Shown here piece after piece: positions 1 to 12,998 of a DNA stretch of 64,000 nt. Within the stretch, counting starts at the first letter, position 1. Each line of letters starts with the position of its first letter. This stretch comes from Blasia pusilla. Lineage: Eukaryota; Marchantiophyta; Marchantiopsida; Blasiales. Location of the stretch: NCBI GenBank assembly GCA_050084515.1, contig CM114271.1, forward strand, positions 33,170,001 to 33,234,000. Direction: 5' to 3'. Made by a program: the position numbers and the translations under genes. The notes under the pieces were generated by a model. It saw nothing but the letters and a program-made list of their open reading frames with translations. It ran no database searches and had not been told where the DNA came from.

Positions 1-3000
1 GAAATTAGATGTCTGCACTTGTAAGTGATTGGAGGTGTTCGTAATGCGTTGAGTTGGAGAGATTACTGTACCCTTCAACATGTCAGTCCAATTTTAGGTT
101 CAGATTGAAGTCGGCAGATGGATGCGTTCTGTCATGTTTATTTTCAGGTGTTAAGGCTTTCAACTAAAGCAGCTTCTCTTTGCTTTGAGATCTTGCTGCA
201 GAGAAGACTGGAGCATAGGACCGTCTTTTAAAAGTATGAGAATCATATGCGCCTGACAAAGGGATACAAAATTTGGCCGTTTGCATAGATGAGTCGATTA
301 CGAGCAAGGCTCTGTGGTTCTCTGCTTGGCTAAGTGAGAGAATCGATCCGTAGGATGGACGTGCGCTTGCCATCTTGTGGGTTGGACTTTCAACTCACAG
401 TACCAAATTCTCGTTTGAATCTCCAAGTCCGATGTCAAGATCTCCAGCCTGCAAACCAAAGACTTGGCAAATGATTGTTGTTCTACATTCACAAGGTTCC
501 TTGTGAGACAGTATGTGTGTCCCGTGGCAGGAGCTCTTCACCGATGCTTCATCGAGTGATGCGAATCGTTGCACGCGTTTTGCGTACATCTGAGTAGTGT
601 GTCAAATTTGAGGGACCAGTTGCCGTGTCCGGCATAGGTTGTTGATTCACTGCCCAGAATCGGGCGAGGATGAATGGAACAACTTTCCTCGAGAACTGTT
701 CCACGTTCTAGGCAGCCACTTCATACCGGATATCACAAGAATAATATCATGAGGGGGTAGCTATGACTACTCCAAGGCAAGTCTTTTGCTCCCAAGGGCA
801 ATAAGAAATGGTGGTCGGAGATGAACGAAAGGTGCTAGAGGAGGAACTGTTCAGCGTCTCTGCATAATTTAAGTGGTGATGAAAGTAGTCACACATTGGC
901 AAAAAGTTGCTTGTGTTTGCAGATTGGCAGACAATTGCTTATGTCTGTACACTGACTAATGCTTCTGTTCGTATCCTAAACGAAAGATCGAGGAAGGTGC
1001 CGAGAAGGGAGTTTCGAGCTAGCAGAGCTTTGATATGTGCTCTATGGAAGAAGAGGGCAGTGGCAATTCGTGTAACGAGACATTGCTGAGATCAAACCAG
1101 GTGACCAGTGTCCCACAATAGTAATCTTGCAGAATCAAGACATGCCTCATGTAACATCAACAGGAGAACCAAAAGACGAATATTCATGGTCATAATGTCA
1201 TGGTTCCCTCACGTTTTATGCATATCCCTGCACAGATTAGGGTTTTACATTCGTCAACACTCGTGAGAAAGTTCCATTCCTTCTGCGGAATTTTTGTTCA
1301 CCTCGAGAATCAAACTGATCTTCGTACCATTTTCGTAGCATTCAATTAACCTCCGAACAGCCAGATCCGTAAAGGTAAGACTTCAGCTTAAGAAAGACGG
1401 GTAGTAGTTGAGCAAGAGAGACTAGGCTAGGCTTCATCAACAAATCCTGAGACCATGCACAACGAAAGTCTTTCCCAGTGGATTGAAGGAGGTGGTGGAA
1501 ACGTATAGTTGAGGCAGTTAATGGTTCTCAAGATTGCAACCATTGGAGTCTTTCCTCTCAGTAGACGCCAGACAGCTTTGATGGGTGGGATAACCGCGTT
1601 GAGGGTGTCATCTTGGTTTCCACAGCAGAGACTTCCGAAATCCAGCGTCAGCTTTGAATTTACACGCTTCTCAAGTCAACGACCTATAAAATCCACCGCA
1701 ATCCGTCCTTTTCCGTCCGGAAAGACACCTCCTCGCCATCCTTGTCTGCAACGTCTCTGATCTTTCTTTCGATGAAAAGAACATTTTCCTAGCATATGTT
1801 TCGTGGATACCCGGTTGAACGGCCTGGAAAGCGGAAAGTTTATAGGTATTACCACCGAGGAAGGGTCTCGTGGACGAGAGCTAGTACACAAAGAAGAGAC
1901 ATGCCATCTGAAGTGTATACTCCTCCATATGAGAAAAAAATATGGAAAGTAGGGAAGGAAGTGCTCCATAGCAAACACACGCAAAGAAGAGAATGCAGCT
2001 CCCTATGAAATTCCTGCTGTCGATTTTAGATGAGCGGAGGTTTCCCTCTTTGACCACACGCCGAGTGGCGCTAGCTTTCCAAGGATAGAAACCATCGAGT
2101 CTTTCAGTGTTGAACAGACGTTGTTCTCTTAATGTCTGCGGTTGAAGAGGGGACTGACATAGATATGTCAACTTTTATGAAGCATGACTCGTTTTACTTC
2201 ACGATTCAAACAATTTGATTTAAAATTAGTATGTTCAATTCCTATACGGAGCTTGCTTAGCCGTGTCGCATTTTGATGCAGCAGAGAAACAGCTATCGGC
2301 ATTCCTACCCAATCCCATATTGACCTCGGTCGTGTAGATGAAAGGAAAAGAGGAAAGAATTTTGGGCAAACTTGGTATATGCCAGTAAAATTGTTTTTTC
2401 AGTTGCCCAAAGTTATTTAAAATCTCAAACCATGTGCATGATTGGATCCAACCGGCAAGCTCCTTCTGTACCTGGTTGGAACCCGAGATTAGAGTCCTGA
2501 CAATCTGTTTCAGTAGATTTAGACTCTGAAATCTTAGGAGCAAAGCGATCAGACCACGGACGAAAAGAAGAGGAAAACCTTCCGTAGCACTTGTGATCAA
2601 CTGAGAGCTTGAATTTTCTCGATCATGTTCAGCGGAAAGGAACTCAACTTTTTCACTCGATCGGCAAGTGTGCGTCATGTCAGTGCGAGCGCCAGGAGCC
2701 GTAGAAAGAAAAAGCATGACTTCAGTTTATCGATCCGCTTCTCGGTTGTCTACACTCATCTACAGCCTTCCAGCTTTAGAGCTTCAAATAGTCGCAAGAA
2801 TCGGAAGATCTTGATCCTCATCAGTGCAAGGGATTGAGCGGATCCTGATCGGTCTAGGGGACCGAGCGATCGCGCGCAAGACATCGAACCTCGAGTTGCA
2901 AACGGTGACAAGTACAATCCAATTTCAACACGGTTACTCCAGTCAATCGGATCTACAGCACGAGTCTGCTGATAGTGGGAAATAAACCTCGTAAGCAAGT

Positions 3001-3500
3001 AGAATCTTCGGTCAAGCGCAATCGAACACCGATCATCCTCAAAGCAAACCTCGACCGACAGATCGTTCCATTCCTGCGGAATGGCGCAGGAAAGGAACCG
3101 CAATCCTGGACAACACGGAAACAGTCCATACAGTGAACCACGAAGGCTAACTAGTACGCCCCATAACCACCGAGAATTCGACCGAATGCTGCATTACAAC
3201 CATCCCCACAACTAATCTCAACCAACAGATCGTTCCTTTCCGGAGCAAAACTCTTTCAACCGGTCAACCGTGAAACAAGCCTAATAATAAATCCGCCTCC
3301 ATGAACACCAGGGAGTCGACCGTCTCCGACATCACAAGAGTCCCCTTCCATCGTGCCACAGCCCACATGATGGGTTGATCTCACGGCACTTTCCTCTCTT
3401 TCTAAGAAGTCCCCACGATGTTCCCTGCTCTCAGAGATCTCATGTATCTCAAGGCCTCTCCCACAAATCCGCGCTTTTGAAACATCACTAGACGGTGTGC
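1..3500. other. Moderately GC-rich single-copy DNA, no gene recognised
   Basis: Base composition is more balanced than in the AT-rich block that follows, with many CpG-containing words, resembling the block around the PADRE and U2 genes. Both strands contain only short open frames. The longest, about 160 codons on the minus strand at 2235-2717, shows no family signature I recognise. The stretch may hold untranslated or regulatory parts of a gene outside the window. Transcript data would be needed to say more. Confidence 0.4.
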
Positions 3501-6500
3501 ACGGGTGAAAAACATCAAGTCATGTTAATTTAATCGTGCCATAAAGGAAGAGGCTAAAATGTATACCTGTCATCACGAGAGAAACCCGTCCTCATATAAA
3601 TTCCATAACTTGATATATCCGTAAAAATGTAAAATTTCGAGAAACAAAAGTGGATGATTTTCTTATGATTTTTTTGCAGATCGCATATTTTGGGTTGAAT
3701 ATTTCTTTCTAACAAGAAAAGTTTTGCCAGTACCGTGTGAAGCCCTTTCAACACACGTAACAATTTGGACTTTAATATGCATTGAATGGAGCATTAATTT
3801 TAAATCGAGGACCCTACAAATTAGCAGAAAGTATTCCCATTTCACCGAATCACTTTGGTGACACTATGGAGACCTTTGTCTTCCCACAAATCTACCTCTT
3901 AGTGACATGTGTCCTATTTCCCACCCTATTGCGGCCCTCTGCCCTCCCACTTTGTTAATAAACCACTTCTAGGGTTTTTTCAACTCTTCATCAACTAGAT
4001 TATTCTCGTGTCTTCCACACGTGTTTATTAATTTCTGTCTCTCATCCCTCTCTAAGGGTCCCGGGGCCACACATTGGTTACGTTCAAGCGTGTGGATTCT
4101 TATAATGATTAGTGTTGCGAAACTTTAAGATGTACCCGAAGTAATTTGAGATGCCATGTTGCATGCAACTTTGAAATATAAGGAAAATGGAAAAAAAATT
4201 GCCATAAAAATTGAAAAAAAATGCAAATATCATGCCCAAATATTTTTGGATAGAAGCTTGACATGAAATATTTTTGCAACGAGATGGTGATAGGAAATTT
4301 CACTGAAAACTACACATAAAATTTTTTGGGAGGAATGTTTCCAAAAATGAGAAAAAGAAAATGAGAAAAAAATTACCAACTATTGGAAATAAGCATGAAA
4401 AATCCAACATAAAAATAAAAATAAATCTTATAGATTCTTAAAAAATTAAATTTTGGGATTTTTTGAGGGAAAATAAATACAAAATTTATTTACTATTTTG
4501 GTAATTAGCCTTTTTAAAAAAAAAGGATCTCATTTTTGACACAAGGTAAGAAGGACTTAAAGATGGCTTCTTTGGATGAGCCCAATCATAATTAGATGTT
4601 TCTTAATTTGTGTTCATTTCAACAATGTGGCAAGCATGAAAAAAGAAGAAAAGAAAAAGTGCAAGTGATAAATCTATATTATTATTGGAGAGTGCCCCTT
4701 CATTTTCCAAACGCCTCTCCTATTGACACTTGGACATTTTAGCCAAGAGATCGGTCACCCTCTCAACCAATAGGATTTCTTCAAATTGAATAAAGATATT
4801 AAATCATTTAATTACATAATAAGGAAAGCTAATTCAAAATTACCTATCATTTTTAATATAGTGCACCAACTGGTTGTCTATGAGGAATGGCTTCCTTATG
4901 AGTGTTTTTTTCTAGGATTTCATTTTCAATGGGAGAGGGGAGGAGACTTGAGGAATGAATTTCCAATAGGAGATGGGAAGAGAGAAGGGTATAAATTTTC
5001 TAACAAGAAGGGTTCCACCATAAAAAAATTAAATGTTTAATTTTAAGTAGGCGAGGAGAAGAAAGAAATCACATCCTTTTAACAAGGAGGGATTTCATAA
5101 AGAAATCTTGTAGTGTGTAAAATTTCCAGTAGGTTGTGGGAGGTGAGATAAGAGAGTAGGAATACGTTGGATAGGAGGAATGGACCAACCTTCCACCGAC
5201 CCTCTCAATCTCTCTATGGAGGGACTGAAAAGAGAGAGGGGGAGAGTTCATCTCTATTATCCCATATCTATTTCTATCCTTTGCGAAGGGATGGAGATAA
5301 AAAAAAAAGGGGAGTGATGGAGGGGAACTCTATCTCCATCTCTCATCTAGATGAGGATGGAGACGTGAAGGATATGGACTTGAAGGGAGTCGTCCCTCTC
5401 TACATAGGGAGATAAAGGATACCTCCAACCTAATCAATGATACATGTGCAATATCATTAGTGTTCTGTTATAGAAGGGAAAAATGGATCAAACTTTCATT
5501 TTTCATGCACCATTTATTCCATTTGTATCCATTATATCTTGGTTTACGTATGAGATAATTGGAAAAATTGGAAAAATTAAAAATTGGGGTGTATCGGAAA
5601 TTTTGGAATAAAATAAAGGTATTTTGGAAGATTGGCTCAAAGAAGAAGAAGGGAAAAGACAAGGGAATATTAGATTAAGGGCAGTCCAATAAAGATGTTT
5701 CCTTTTAGAATGAGTAATTACTTCTCCCAAAATGAGGATGGAGGGATTTCATAGGAGAAGATTTAGGGTCTTGGAAGATACGGGCATGGTTTTTATTTTT
5801 TTTCGAAAGAAGAGAAGTGATTTTTTTGGGGGATTAATTTTCCCTCCCTAAGGAAGAGGAGGCGGGGCTTGGATGAGGGAAGGGGGGATTTCCATTGTTT
5901 TCCAAAGAAGGAATGAAAAAGAAAAGGGAAGGTTATAGTAAGGGGAGTCACAATGAGAAGTTTCTTTTCAAGACCACAAATAAGGAAATTTTCTTTTATT
6001 TCCCCCAAAATAACAGAAAATGGGGGATTTAAAATTAGGAGGGTGCTTATGGTCTAGGGTTTTGAAAGAAAAGAAAAAATTAGGTCTAAGATGAGGAGAG
6101 TGATACTAGACTTGTGGGAGGGGTTTGATTTCAAAAGTAGAGCAGTAATTTTTTGGTATTGATATATTTCTTTTTTGAGGAGGTGGGGATTGGACGATGG
6201 AAGTGTAATCTCATTTTTCCCCCAATGATGAATGGAAAAATAGGGTGGGATTTTTTTCTAGATTCTTCTTGTTAATTTGATCACATTTCTGCAGAATTTC
6301 ATCATAATCTATTAGTTTGCATAGCTGTGTGATGCACAAGTAATAAGAGCCCTTCTCAAGTAGTTTCGAATAAAGCCACAAGCTTCTTTTGTGACCTCAT
6401 TCTCTCCACCTTCTTAAATCTCTCTACACCACCATTTTGAAAGAAAAGTGTTTCCTTATTATTTTAATCGGCATATCCCTTGATCATCTGTGGGAAAGAA

Positions 6501-6836
6501 TAATTATGGATGGTGTGAATGCGAATTAGCGATTTCATAGCGAATGAATCCTTGGGCATAAAGAAGGTAAAAAACCATGGAAAAATTCATGGGAACATAT
6601 AAAACCTTGATTCTTGAGAGATTCCACCCTTTAAAGGTCTAAAATATTAAGAAAAAAATATCTTCCAAGACTTGGGATGCCGAACGAGGAAAACAAAAGA
6701 AAAGATCACTCACTTAAAGCAAACCAACATCATATAAAAACCACTTAACATGCCCCAAAGAAAAGAGACGATGACGCTTTGGTTGTCATGGACTTCCTGC
6801 GAAGTGAAATGTCCCTCTCTCCTAAAATCAGGCCTT
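3501..6836. other. AT-rich decayed intergenic DNA with a purine-rich strand
   Basis: AT-rich DNA with homopolymer runs and no credible coding region. From about 4900 to 6250 the plus strand is strikingly purine-rich, with many GGAGG, GAAGA and AAAGAA words. A Helitron-type 5' end lies at 4673. No other structure was identified. Confidence 0.5.
4673..4760 (+). mobile_element. Helitron-like 5' terminus, 3' end not located
   Basis: The sequence after A at 4672 reads TCTATATTATTATTGGAGAG, the same terminal pattern as the Helitron ends at 20267, 53769 and (minus strand) 49714. Downstream words about a short cassette and a 'gacacttgg' segment resemble the interior of the 49.5-kb elements. Only the 5' end is supported; the end coordinate given is arbitrary. 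Confidence 0.5.
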
Positions 6837-7077
6837 TAAGGGCCGGGTCCCATGGACCTCCGTAGAGGTCGCGGCGACCTCATTTCCGCGACCAACTTGT
6901 ATTTCCGTAGGACAAGCCAAGAAAACACGCAGGAGTTTAGCAAAAAGCGTTAGATATAAAGTGAGAAGCGTTGCCAAGACGCTGGACAATTCCTGCGCCC
7001 AAAAGATATGGGTGCAAAAAAAAAGTGGCGACCCCTTAAGGTCGCCGCGACGTCCCGCCCATGGGACCCGACCCTTA
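6837..7077. mobile_element. MITE-like element with about 40-bp terminal inverted repeats
   Basis: The left end begins TAAGGGCCGGGTCCCATGG and the right end is its near-perfect reverse complement, reading TAAGGGTCGGGTCCCATGG on the minus strand. Both arms continue into GTCGCGGCGACC. The element is 241 bp and much more GC-rich at its ends than the surroundings. The flanking dinucleotide is compatible with a TA target duplication. There is no coding capacity, so it would be non-autonomous. The superfamily is uncertain, with Tc1/mariner-Stowaway possible because of the TA. Confidence 0.75.
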
Positions 7078-8235
7078 GTGATGTGTCGGTTCAACATATG
7101 AATCAACATAGAACTCTTATCCCTCTAGAGCATTGAGCCCCTTAAAATCGGACAAGTGGCAGTGCATGACTATTGTTTCATCGCTCATTTCCGCCGTCTG
7201 TCAACCCTTAAACGCGATCCGTTACGTGCTCTTGTGTGTTCAAGTTCTTTTTCCTTTTGGAGTCTCTTTTAATAATAATAATAATATTATTATTATTATT
7301 AATTCTTTGGGGATAGAACGTAGTAGTGAGTTCTAGGTTAGTTAAAATCAATTGATGATACTTGCTTTAAGAATTTTTTCGGTTTTCCTTCTTATAACAT
7401 TTTTTTTCAATAGTATTTTTATTTTTATATTTCATTGGAGGAGTTCCATCTGCACTTTTTCATTTAAAAATAAGACAAAAGAGTTTTGTCCTCAATATCA
7501 TAATTGTTTGATAGGTAAAGTTCTATCATGTAGACAATGTGAGAAGTCAACGAGTTGTTCGGGCATAATTTTTGTCATGAGTGGTCAGATGAGGTTGGCG
7601 ATTGTTCACTTAAATCACGATTCTTGTTTATGATAAATTGGCAATCCTTATGTTTTGCTAATTTGGGTCAGATGACATGTTGACCGAGTCGAAGATCACT
7701 TGGTAACTTGTGTGCATAAACTTTTTTTTTTCGGGTATTTTTGTTCTCTTTCTAAGCGTAGAAAAGATGCGGAGAACGCTCTCACTAGCTATCCTTCTCA
7801 TGTTGAGCATTTTGACTATTCATCGTTTTAGGATTTTGATAAGAACTTGAGTGTTGGAGTCTAGAATCTGGATTCCCTTATGGCTGCATATGGATGTGGC
7901 TTGTTGATTATTTGTAGATTCGATATTGGAGTCTTACTATGGTTTGGTTGTGTGGTCTTGATAAACATGTGTGCGTGTATTTTTGCATATGTATGGATAT
8001 ACCCACATGTTGGGAAAGTTGATAGTGTTTGTCTTGTGGATATAAACATTGATACATTGTGTAACGATGTATGTGCGCATGACAAATACAATGCTGAGCC
8101 TCCTTCAAGAATCTACCTTTATGTAGGTGTTTCACTCATAAAAGACGTAAAGCAAGAGACTGAAGAGAAATTATTGAGATCGAGCTCGGCCGCCATAATC
8201 CCTCTTCATTCTCCTTTCCATCTTGAGGTGGAGGT
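7078..8235. other. AT-rich intergenic DNA with an (AAT)n/(ATT)n palindromic microsatellite
   Basis: At 7270-7303 an AAT run is followed directly by an ATT run, giving a palindromic microsatellite able to form a hairpin. The rest holds only short open frames with no recognisable product. Confidence 0.6.
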
Positions 8236-8357
8236 GTGAAAATCACTTTGATGCAACTGAGATGAATTCTTCTTTGGGAGTTGCAAAGAGATGAAAACAA
8301 GTCAAATGTGCTCCCAAAGAAGAATTCATTTCTTTCATGCATGGCTCAAATTTTCAC
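8236..8357. mobile_element. Foldback/MITE-like inverted repeat
   Basis: The arm GATGAATTCTTCTTTGGGAG at 8261-8280 is matched by its reverse complement at 8309-8328. The arms extend outward with mismatches to terminal GTGAAAAT and ATTTTCAC. The 122-bp unit therefore folds into one long interrupted hairpin with a loop of about 28 nt. It has no coding capacity. It is either a small MITE or a decayed inverted duplication. Confidence 0.65.
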
Positions 8358-9077
8358 ATTCCACGTTTACAATATGATCACTTGGTATTTTGGATGCGAC
8401 TTTATGGAAGTGGAATGTCTCACTTGGCCATTCTTTTTTTCGTAAACGCAAAGTGAGAATGCATGTCTCTCTTTTCTATAATTGATCAAGGGGGACAAGA
8501 GTAGATAAGGATATGTGGCATGAGGTGGTGAGTTTATCATAAGAAAGAGTATTATATATGGTGTATGCAAACAAATTTTGAAATCATAGTAAGGGAGAGA
8601 AATCATAAATTTTTTTTGGCAAGATCACACATATGGCATAGTGAACATGGATTCTTGCACAAGGGCTAATTTAAAGCTCCTTTTTTTTTTTTTAAAAATA
8701 GTGTACCTAACTAAGACACAATACATGAAAGAATGTAACCATTGCTGGCACGTCCATACTCAACATGCTTGTATGTATGTATGCATGGAAAAATCTATTT
8801 TATTAACAAAAGGCACCTCCTCATGAGCTCATTGAATGACATTAGTCATGATCTCAAAATAAATACTCAAGAATAAAATTATTTTATGTTGTTACAAGAA
8901 AATTCATGCATATTAATAAGAAATATAAGTCGTTAGGAGAAGATTTAAAAAGAAAGAACAGAGGATTTGTCTTCTTTAAAAATAAGAAGATTTAGGGATT
9001 TAGTATAGAGGATAGTGAAGATTTTTGTTTCTTTTTCCAACACAAGAAAGGGGAGCGTGGAAGGGAAAGATTTGGGC
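8358..9077. other. AT-rich intergenic DNA, nothing recognised
   Basis: Only short open frames, T/A runs and purine-rich words are visible. The phrase AGGAGAAGATTTAA near 8937 recurs near 20180, suggesting a shared old repeat, but the boundaries cannot be set. Confidence 0.4.
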
Positions 9078-9668
9078 ATGGTTGCACGGAAATAGCCATG
9101 CCCAACTTACCCCTTGACCGGGTTTTCAATACCCCAGTGGCTTACTCGAACTTGGGAAGTGGGAACCGGTGCAGGCTTGGATGAAGGGAGGCAAGCAAGG
9201 ATCGAATGGATGTGCGGGCTATGAGCTCTTGCTTGCCCCGCATCAAGCCCACACGTGACCCACCATAAGCCCGCATTGGCCAGAAGCTAGGCCTCCATAA
9301 GGCCCGCACTAGGCAAGCTCAGGGCCCGATGCTAGCCCGCGTAAGTTTCTTGGGCATTTAGGGTAATAGGGTCCTTGAGCTTGCCTATTGTAGGCCGTGT
9401 GGGCCTGCCGCGGGCCCTATGAAAGACGATGCAACCCCTACAGACAAGGTGCAGGCTCAGTGCGGGCTACAAAATGGGTTGCAAGAATGGCGACGGGTTG
9501 CTCGACTGGGTCAAGCCCAAGTCTACGTTATGGTCAGGGCCGACTCACGTGTGGGCCATGAGAACCCGTGCGTGTATAGACATGTCCGTCCTAGGCTGTA
9601 CATAAATTTGCGGGCATGGACATGTCCACGGTGGCATGAACATGGACTTTGTCCGTGTGCAACCTTGG
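9078..9668. mobile_element. GC-rich island with imperfect terminal inverted repeats, copy 1
   Basis: About 590 bp of GC-rich DNA inside AT-rich DNA. The left end carries ATGGTTGCACGG, and the right end, GTGCAACCTTGG, reads CCAAGGTTGCAC on the opposite strand, so the ends are inverted repeats. The interior is made of recurring short words in both orientations (GGCCCGC, CCCGCA, GGGCCT) and contains GGACATGTCC palindromes. The open frame at 9419-9721 looks like a by-product of the high GC content. The same end signature bounds the island at 17,311-17,794. Confidence 0.6.
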
Positions 9669-10060
9669 TTTTGGAGAAATTTTTGGGTAAAATTAAAAAA
9701 TATTTACACATTAGAGATTAAGAAAGGGACTAAAGATGGAAAACTAATTTTTTTAGGATGAAATCAAGAAGGTGAATGGGTGAAAGTTTATTTTTTTCTA
9801 CAATTAGGGGTGAAAGATTGAAAGTTATTTATTGATTGAAATGAATAGATGAGAATGGGATAATCAAATGAGGTGGTGCTTTTTCTTAAAACACCTGTAC
9901 TAATAACAAAGGAGCGGCTTCCTTGGTGATACCTCTATGGTTGATGCATGGCTTTAGCCATACCCTCCCTTTATGGCGTGTGTCTCTAAAAACTACTTTT
10001 GCAACTCCTTTAGGATAAAAAAAATTGAAAGTAAAAGAAGGGTGCCTATACATAAGAGGC
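9669..10060. other. AT-rich spacer, nothing recognised
   Basis: About 390 bp between two mobile-element candidates with no coding region or repeat identified. Confidence 0.4.
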
Positions 10061-10385
10061 CCCATAAGTGTTGTGCCCATAGTAGGGCGTCCCAGAATTT
10101 GCCCATAAGGTCGGACGATCGATTCCAGAGGTGTTTTTCAGCCAAATTCTGTTTGCAGCGTGGGGTGCCGAAGGAGGTGGATAAGCATCGAGCTACGTCC
10201 TGTCCTCCGCTCGTGCCCTGAATCGCTATGCCCCACGGCTTATTTGAGAGTCGCATGCACGACCTCTGAGACCTTGTAAAGGCATTTTCCCAAGATGCAA
10301 AAAGAGGCCGTCCAGGCTGTATAGGCAATGGGTGGAGGACGTTGTGTGCTTATGAGACGCCTTACTATGCACTTGCACTTATGGG
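10061..10385. mobile_element. MITE-like element with 35-bp inverted repeats
   Basis: The left end starts CCCATAAGTG and continues through ATAGTAGGGCGTC. The right end ends CACTTATGGG and on the minus strand continues through ATAGTAAGGCGTC. The arms match at roughly four positions in five over 35 bp, with one small gap. The 325-bp body has no credible coding frame. The target-site duplication is not clear, so the superfamily is open. Confidence 0.6.
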
Positions 10386-10475
10386 CAACTTTTACCATTT
10401 AGATAAAGAAAGAAGGTTGAAATGTTTCAAAAGCATGCATCCGAATGGCAAACCAACTAGTAACATAAAAGTCCA

Positions 10476-10696
10476 CTAGTTAGGACCCGTGAGGGGACTG
10501 TGCATCGCATGGTCCACTCCATGATCCATAACCCTGAACGCCCCGTTACTTGAATGCCCTGCACGCCCTGTTACTCGAATACCCCCCTACCCATGCACGA
10601 TTTAAAAGACACACTATGAATGAATTCTAGTTGTAGTCATTTGAAAACCGCTCCTATGTAGCCATTTGAAAACCGCTCCTAAAAGTACAAATTCGA
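10476..10696 (-). mobile_element. Non-autonomous Helitron, family shared with 53.8 kb
   Basis: On the minus strand the 3' end reads CCTAACTAG followed by T, preceded by a short GC-rich stretch with GTGCGATGCAC-like dyad symmetry, as at 53,920-53,952. The interior shares AGGAGCGGTTTTCAAATGG and the run around GGACCATGGAGTGGA with the 53.8-kb copy. The 5' segment is duplicated here, with two copies of the AGGAGCGG phrase near 10645 and 10670. The exact 5' TC end near 10696 is uncertain. Confidence 0.65.
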
Positions 10697-12998
10697 ACAT
10701 ATTCCAATTTCCATGTTTAAATGATGCATGAGTAGATTAAGTGGGCCCAAATACGAAACCGGTAAATTACGGGAGCAAAACGAGAATATCGTGGATTCGA
10801 AGTATGATAGTAGTAGGTACTAACTGGAATTCGTTCTCGTATTAATTACAACATCTCTTACGATGAGCTCGAGCTCTCCTTTCCGGTGGGAACTATTTCG
10901 CAGTCCGGAGACGATCGAGACGGAGTACTCGAGCAACGGAGATCCACGGACGGGATTTCCATCCGATCTTCTACCGTCATAATCAGACACGTGGCGAGAA
11001 CGCGGATAGCCCAAACATCGGTTCGGGCCTACGAGAGGCCGACTTCTTTTATCCCCCATACAATACTTGTGACCGGTACGGCGATCGGAGGTTAAAGAGT
11101 ATGGGAGGACGGTCTAGCGAATATGTTGTGGTTGTTGCGGTTTCAGCTCTAGAGACTCCGGTCTAGTGTGTCTAACAATGAGGGAATAATAATATATTAT
11201 CCGTTCCACTATCATTGATTAAGTATAGTCTTATGATGGCCAACATTTTTGAACCTTTCGTATCCGGGAAAAGAAATCTGTGGTTGGTGGGGTTTTACCC
11301 AACTATGGTCTACTCTAATCACGAAGAAGTGATGATGTATTATTCACTTGAAGAATTTCAATTAGTTTCCGTGTAATCCGATTTTGGGTAATATGATCCG
11401 TACCACCAAACGGGAAAAAAGATTAAATAAAAAAGAGCGTTGGTAATTATTTAAGTAAAACTCGTCAAAGTTGAGTTGGGATAGACGTGAGAATAAGACT
11501 TGGGGACAAATGGGTTTAAACTTCCTTTTTAAAAGTGTACCTGCCACTCGGAGATTAGTTCCGAGTCGAGTTGAATTTATCCCCTTACCAAACGTACGAG
11601 AGCTTTGCATATTAACGGGAGTCTCTATACTAGTGGGAGAGGATTTTCTTAATTTTTTATGTTTCGTGTGGCTCTAGCGGCCCATTTTCGTGTGGAAAAA
11701 AAATGTCTTGGAATTATTGAGGAGGGGCGGTGCATCTAGGATGCACCATTGCTTACGGATTATGAGAGGTTGATTAAAATCATAAGAAGGTGTGCTAATA
11801 GGAAGCGCCCGCGAAAAACTCCAAACCAAAAGCAAATGACATGAAAACTGAACTCCGACCCTAACACTAAAACTTAGGAATTTTTTAAAGATCTAATGTT
11901 TTATTTTTCTCGGAATCTATTCTCTTCTATTGCAAAGTTCCCAATTGATAAATCTTTGAAAAAAACTTATGCGCATTTTTTAATGATTTTTTACCCTTTC
12001 TATAGCGAGACAATGAGTTTTTTTTTAATCTCCAAAATGTGTGCTTTTCCCATCGAACTATTACTAAGAATATGCTAAACTCTCAAACTTCTGCTCTAGC
12101 AGGTTAACCCGATGCCCTGTTATTAACCTCGTAAGGTAACCCGATGGTTCCTAAACCCCCTCGGTAACTCACGTAGTGGAGACCAGTTAGGGAGGCATTA
12201 AAGGTAAGCGAGACTAATATGCGGCCTAATAGGAAATGAACATCCATCCACCAACTCATTATTTCCTAGTATCTCAAACTAACTTTAACTTAACGCGCAG
12301 TAGCACTTAACCGGCGAGGTAGTGAGAATACCTACTCCGACGTGTGTCATGTCAATATTAATCCTCCGTTTCCAGCATGTGCACAACACATCAGACAAAA
12401 GGGGTTTACGGTGGGACCCTTGAGTGTCCACGTCAATACTAGAACGGGCTTTCAACGGAGAGGAACATGAGAATGCATAGCCCAATCACATATACTAGTC
12501 TTATCCCATGACATGGAAATAAATAAATAAAATAGAAAAGTTTTCCATTGAGAAAATGTATTTCCATGAAACAATCAGTTTCATGAGAAGAGAGTTGGGA
12601 GCTAGGCCACCACTTCTAACTATCCAAGTCGGGACATATGGTATGTATTTATATGAAAATTTTCATGTAAGTTCCCTAATTTTTCATGAGGATATTCTTG
12701 TTGACCGAGATCCTTATTTCAACAAATATTTTCAAAATATTACCCAAAGTCCTTCTTATGAAATAGAAAATGTCGAGAATTTGGTTTTGCAAGCAAGGAG
12801 TAAGAGGCGAACAAAATTACCTCATATGAACATTGAACATATGAATTATAGAGAGAAATATCATAGTTATAGCCTACTTAAAACTCCAACTTAGGATGGA
12901 TAATCATTTTCTCAAAAGATATTGGGACAAACCATTTAGTCCCATAAGTATTCAAACATTCATGGAAGTATTATACCTTGAGATACCTTGAGATGTAT
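10697..12998. other. Intergenic DNA, no gene recognised
   Basis: Mixed composition with short open frames on both strands and no recognised family. A perfect hairpin GGTGCATC-TAG-GATGCACC lies at 11729-11747. Small direct repeats of GGTTAACCCGATG type occur near 12105-12145. Confidence 0.4.

Noticed and set aside
2235-2717. Minus-strand open frame of about 160 codons
   Set aside because: No domain, signal or homology recognised and no supporting gene structure; kept only as unassigned DNA.
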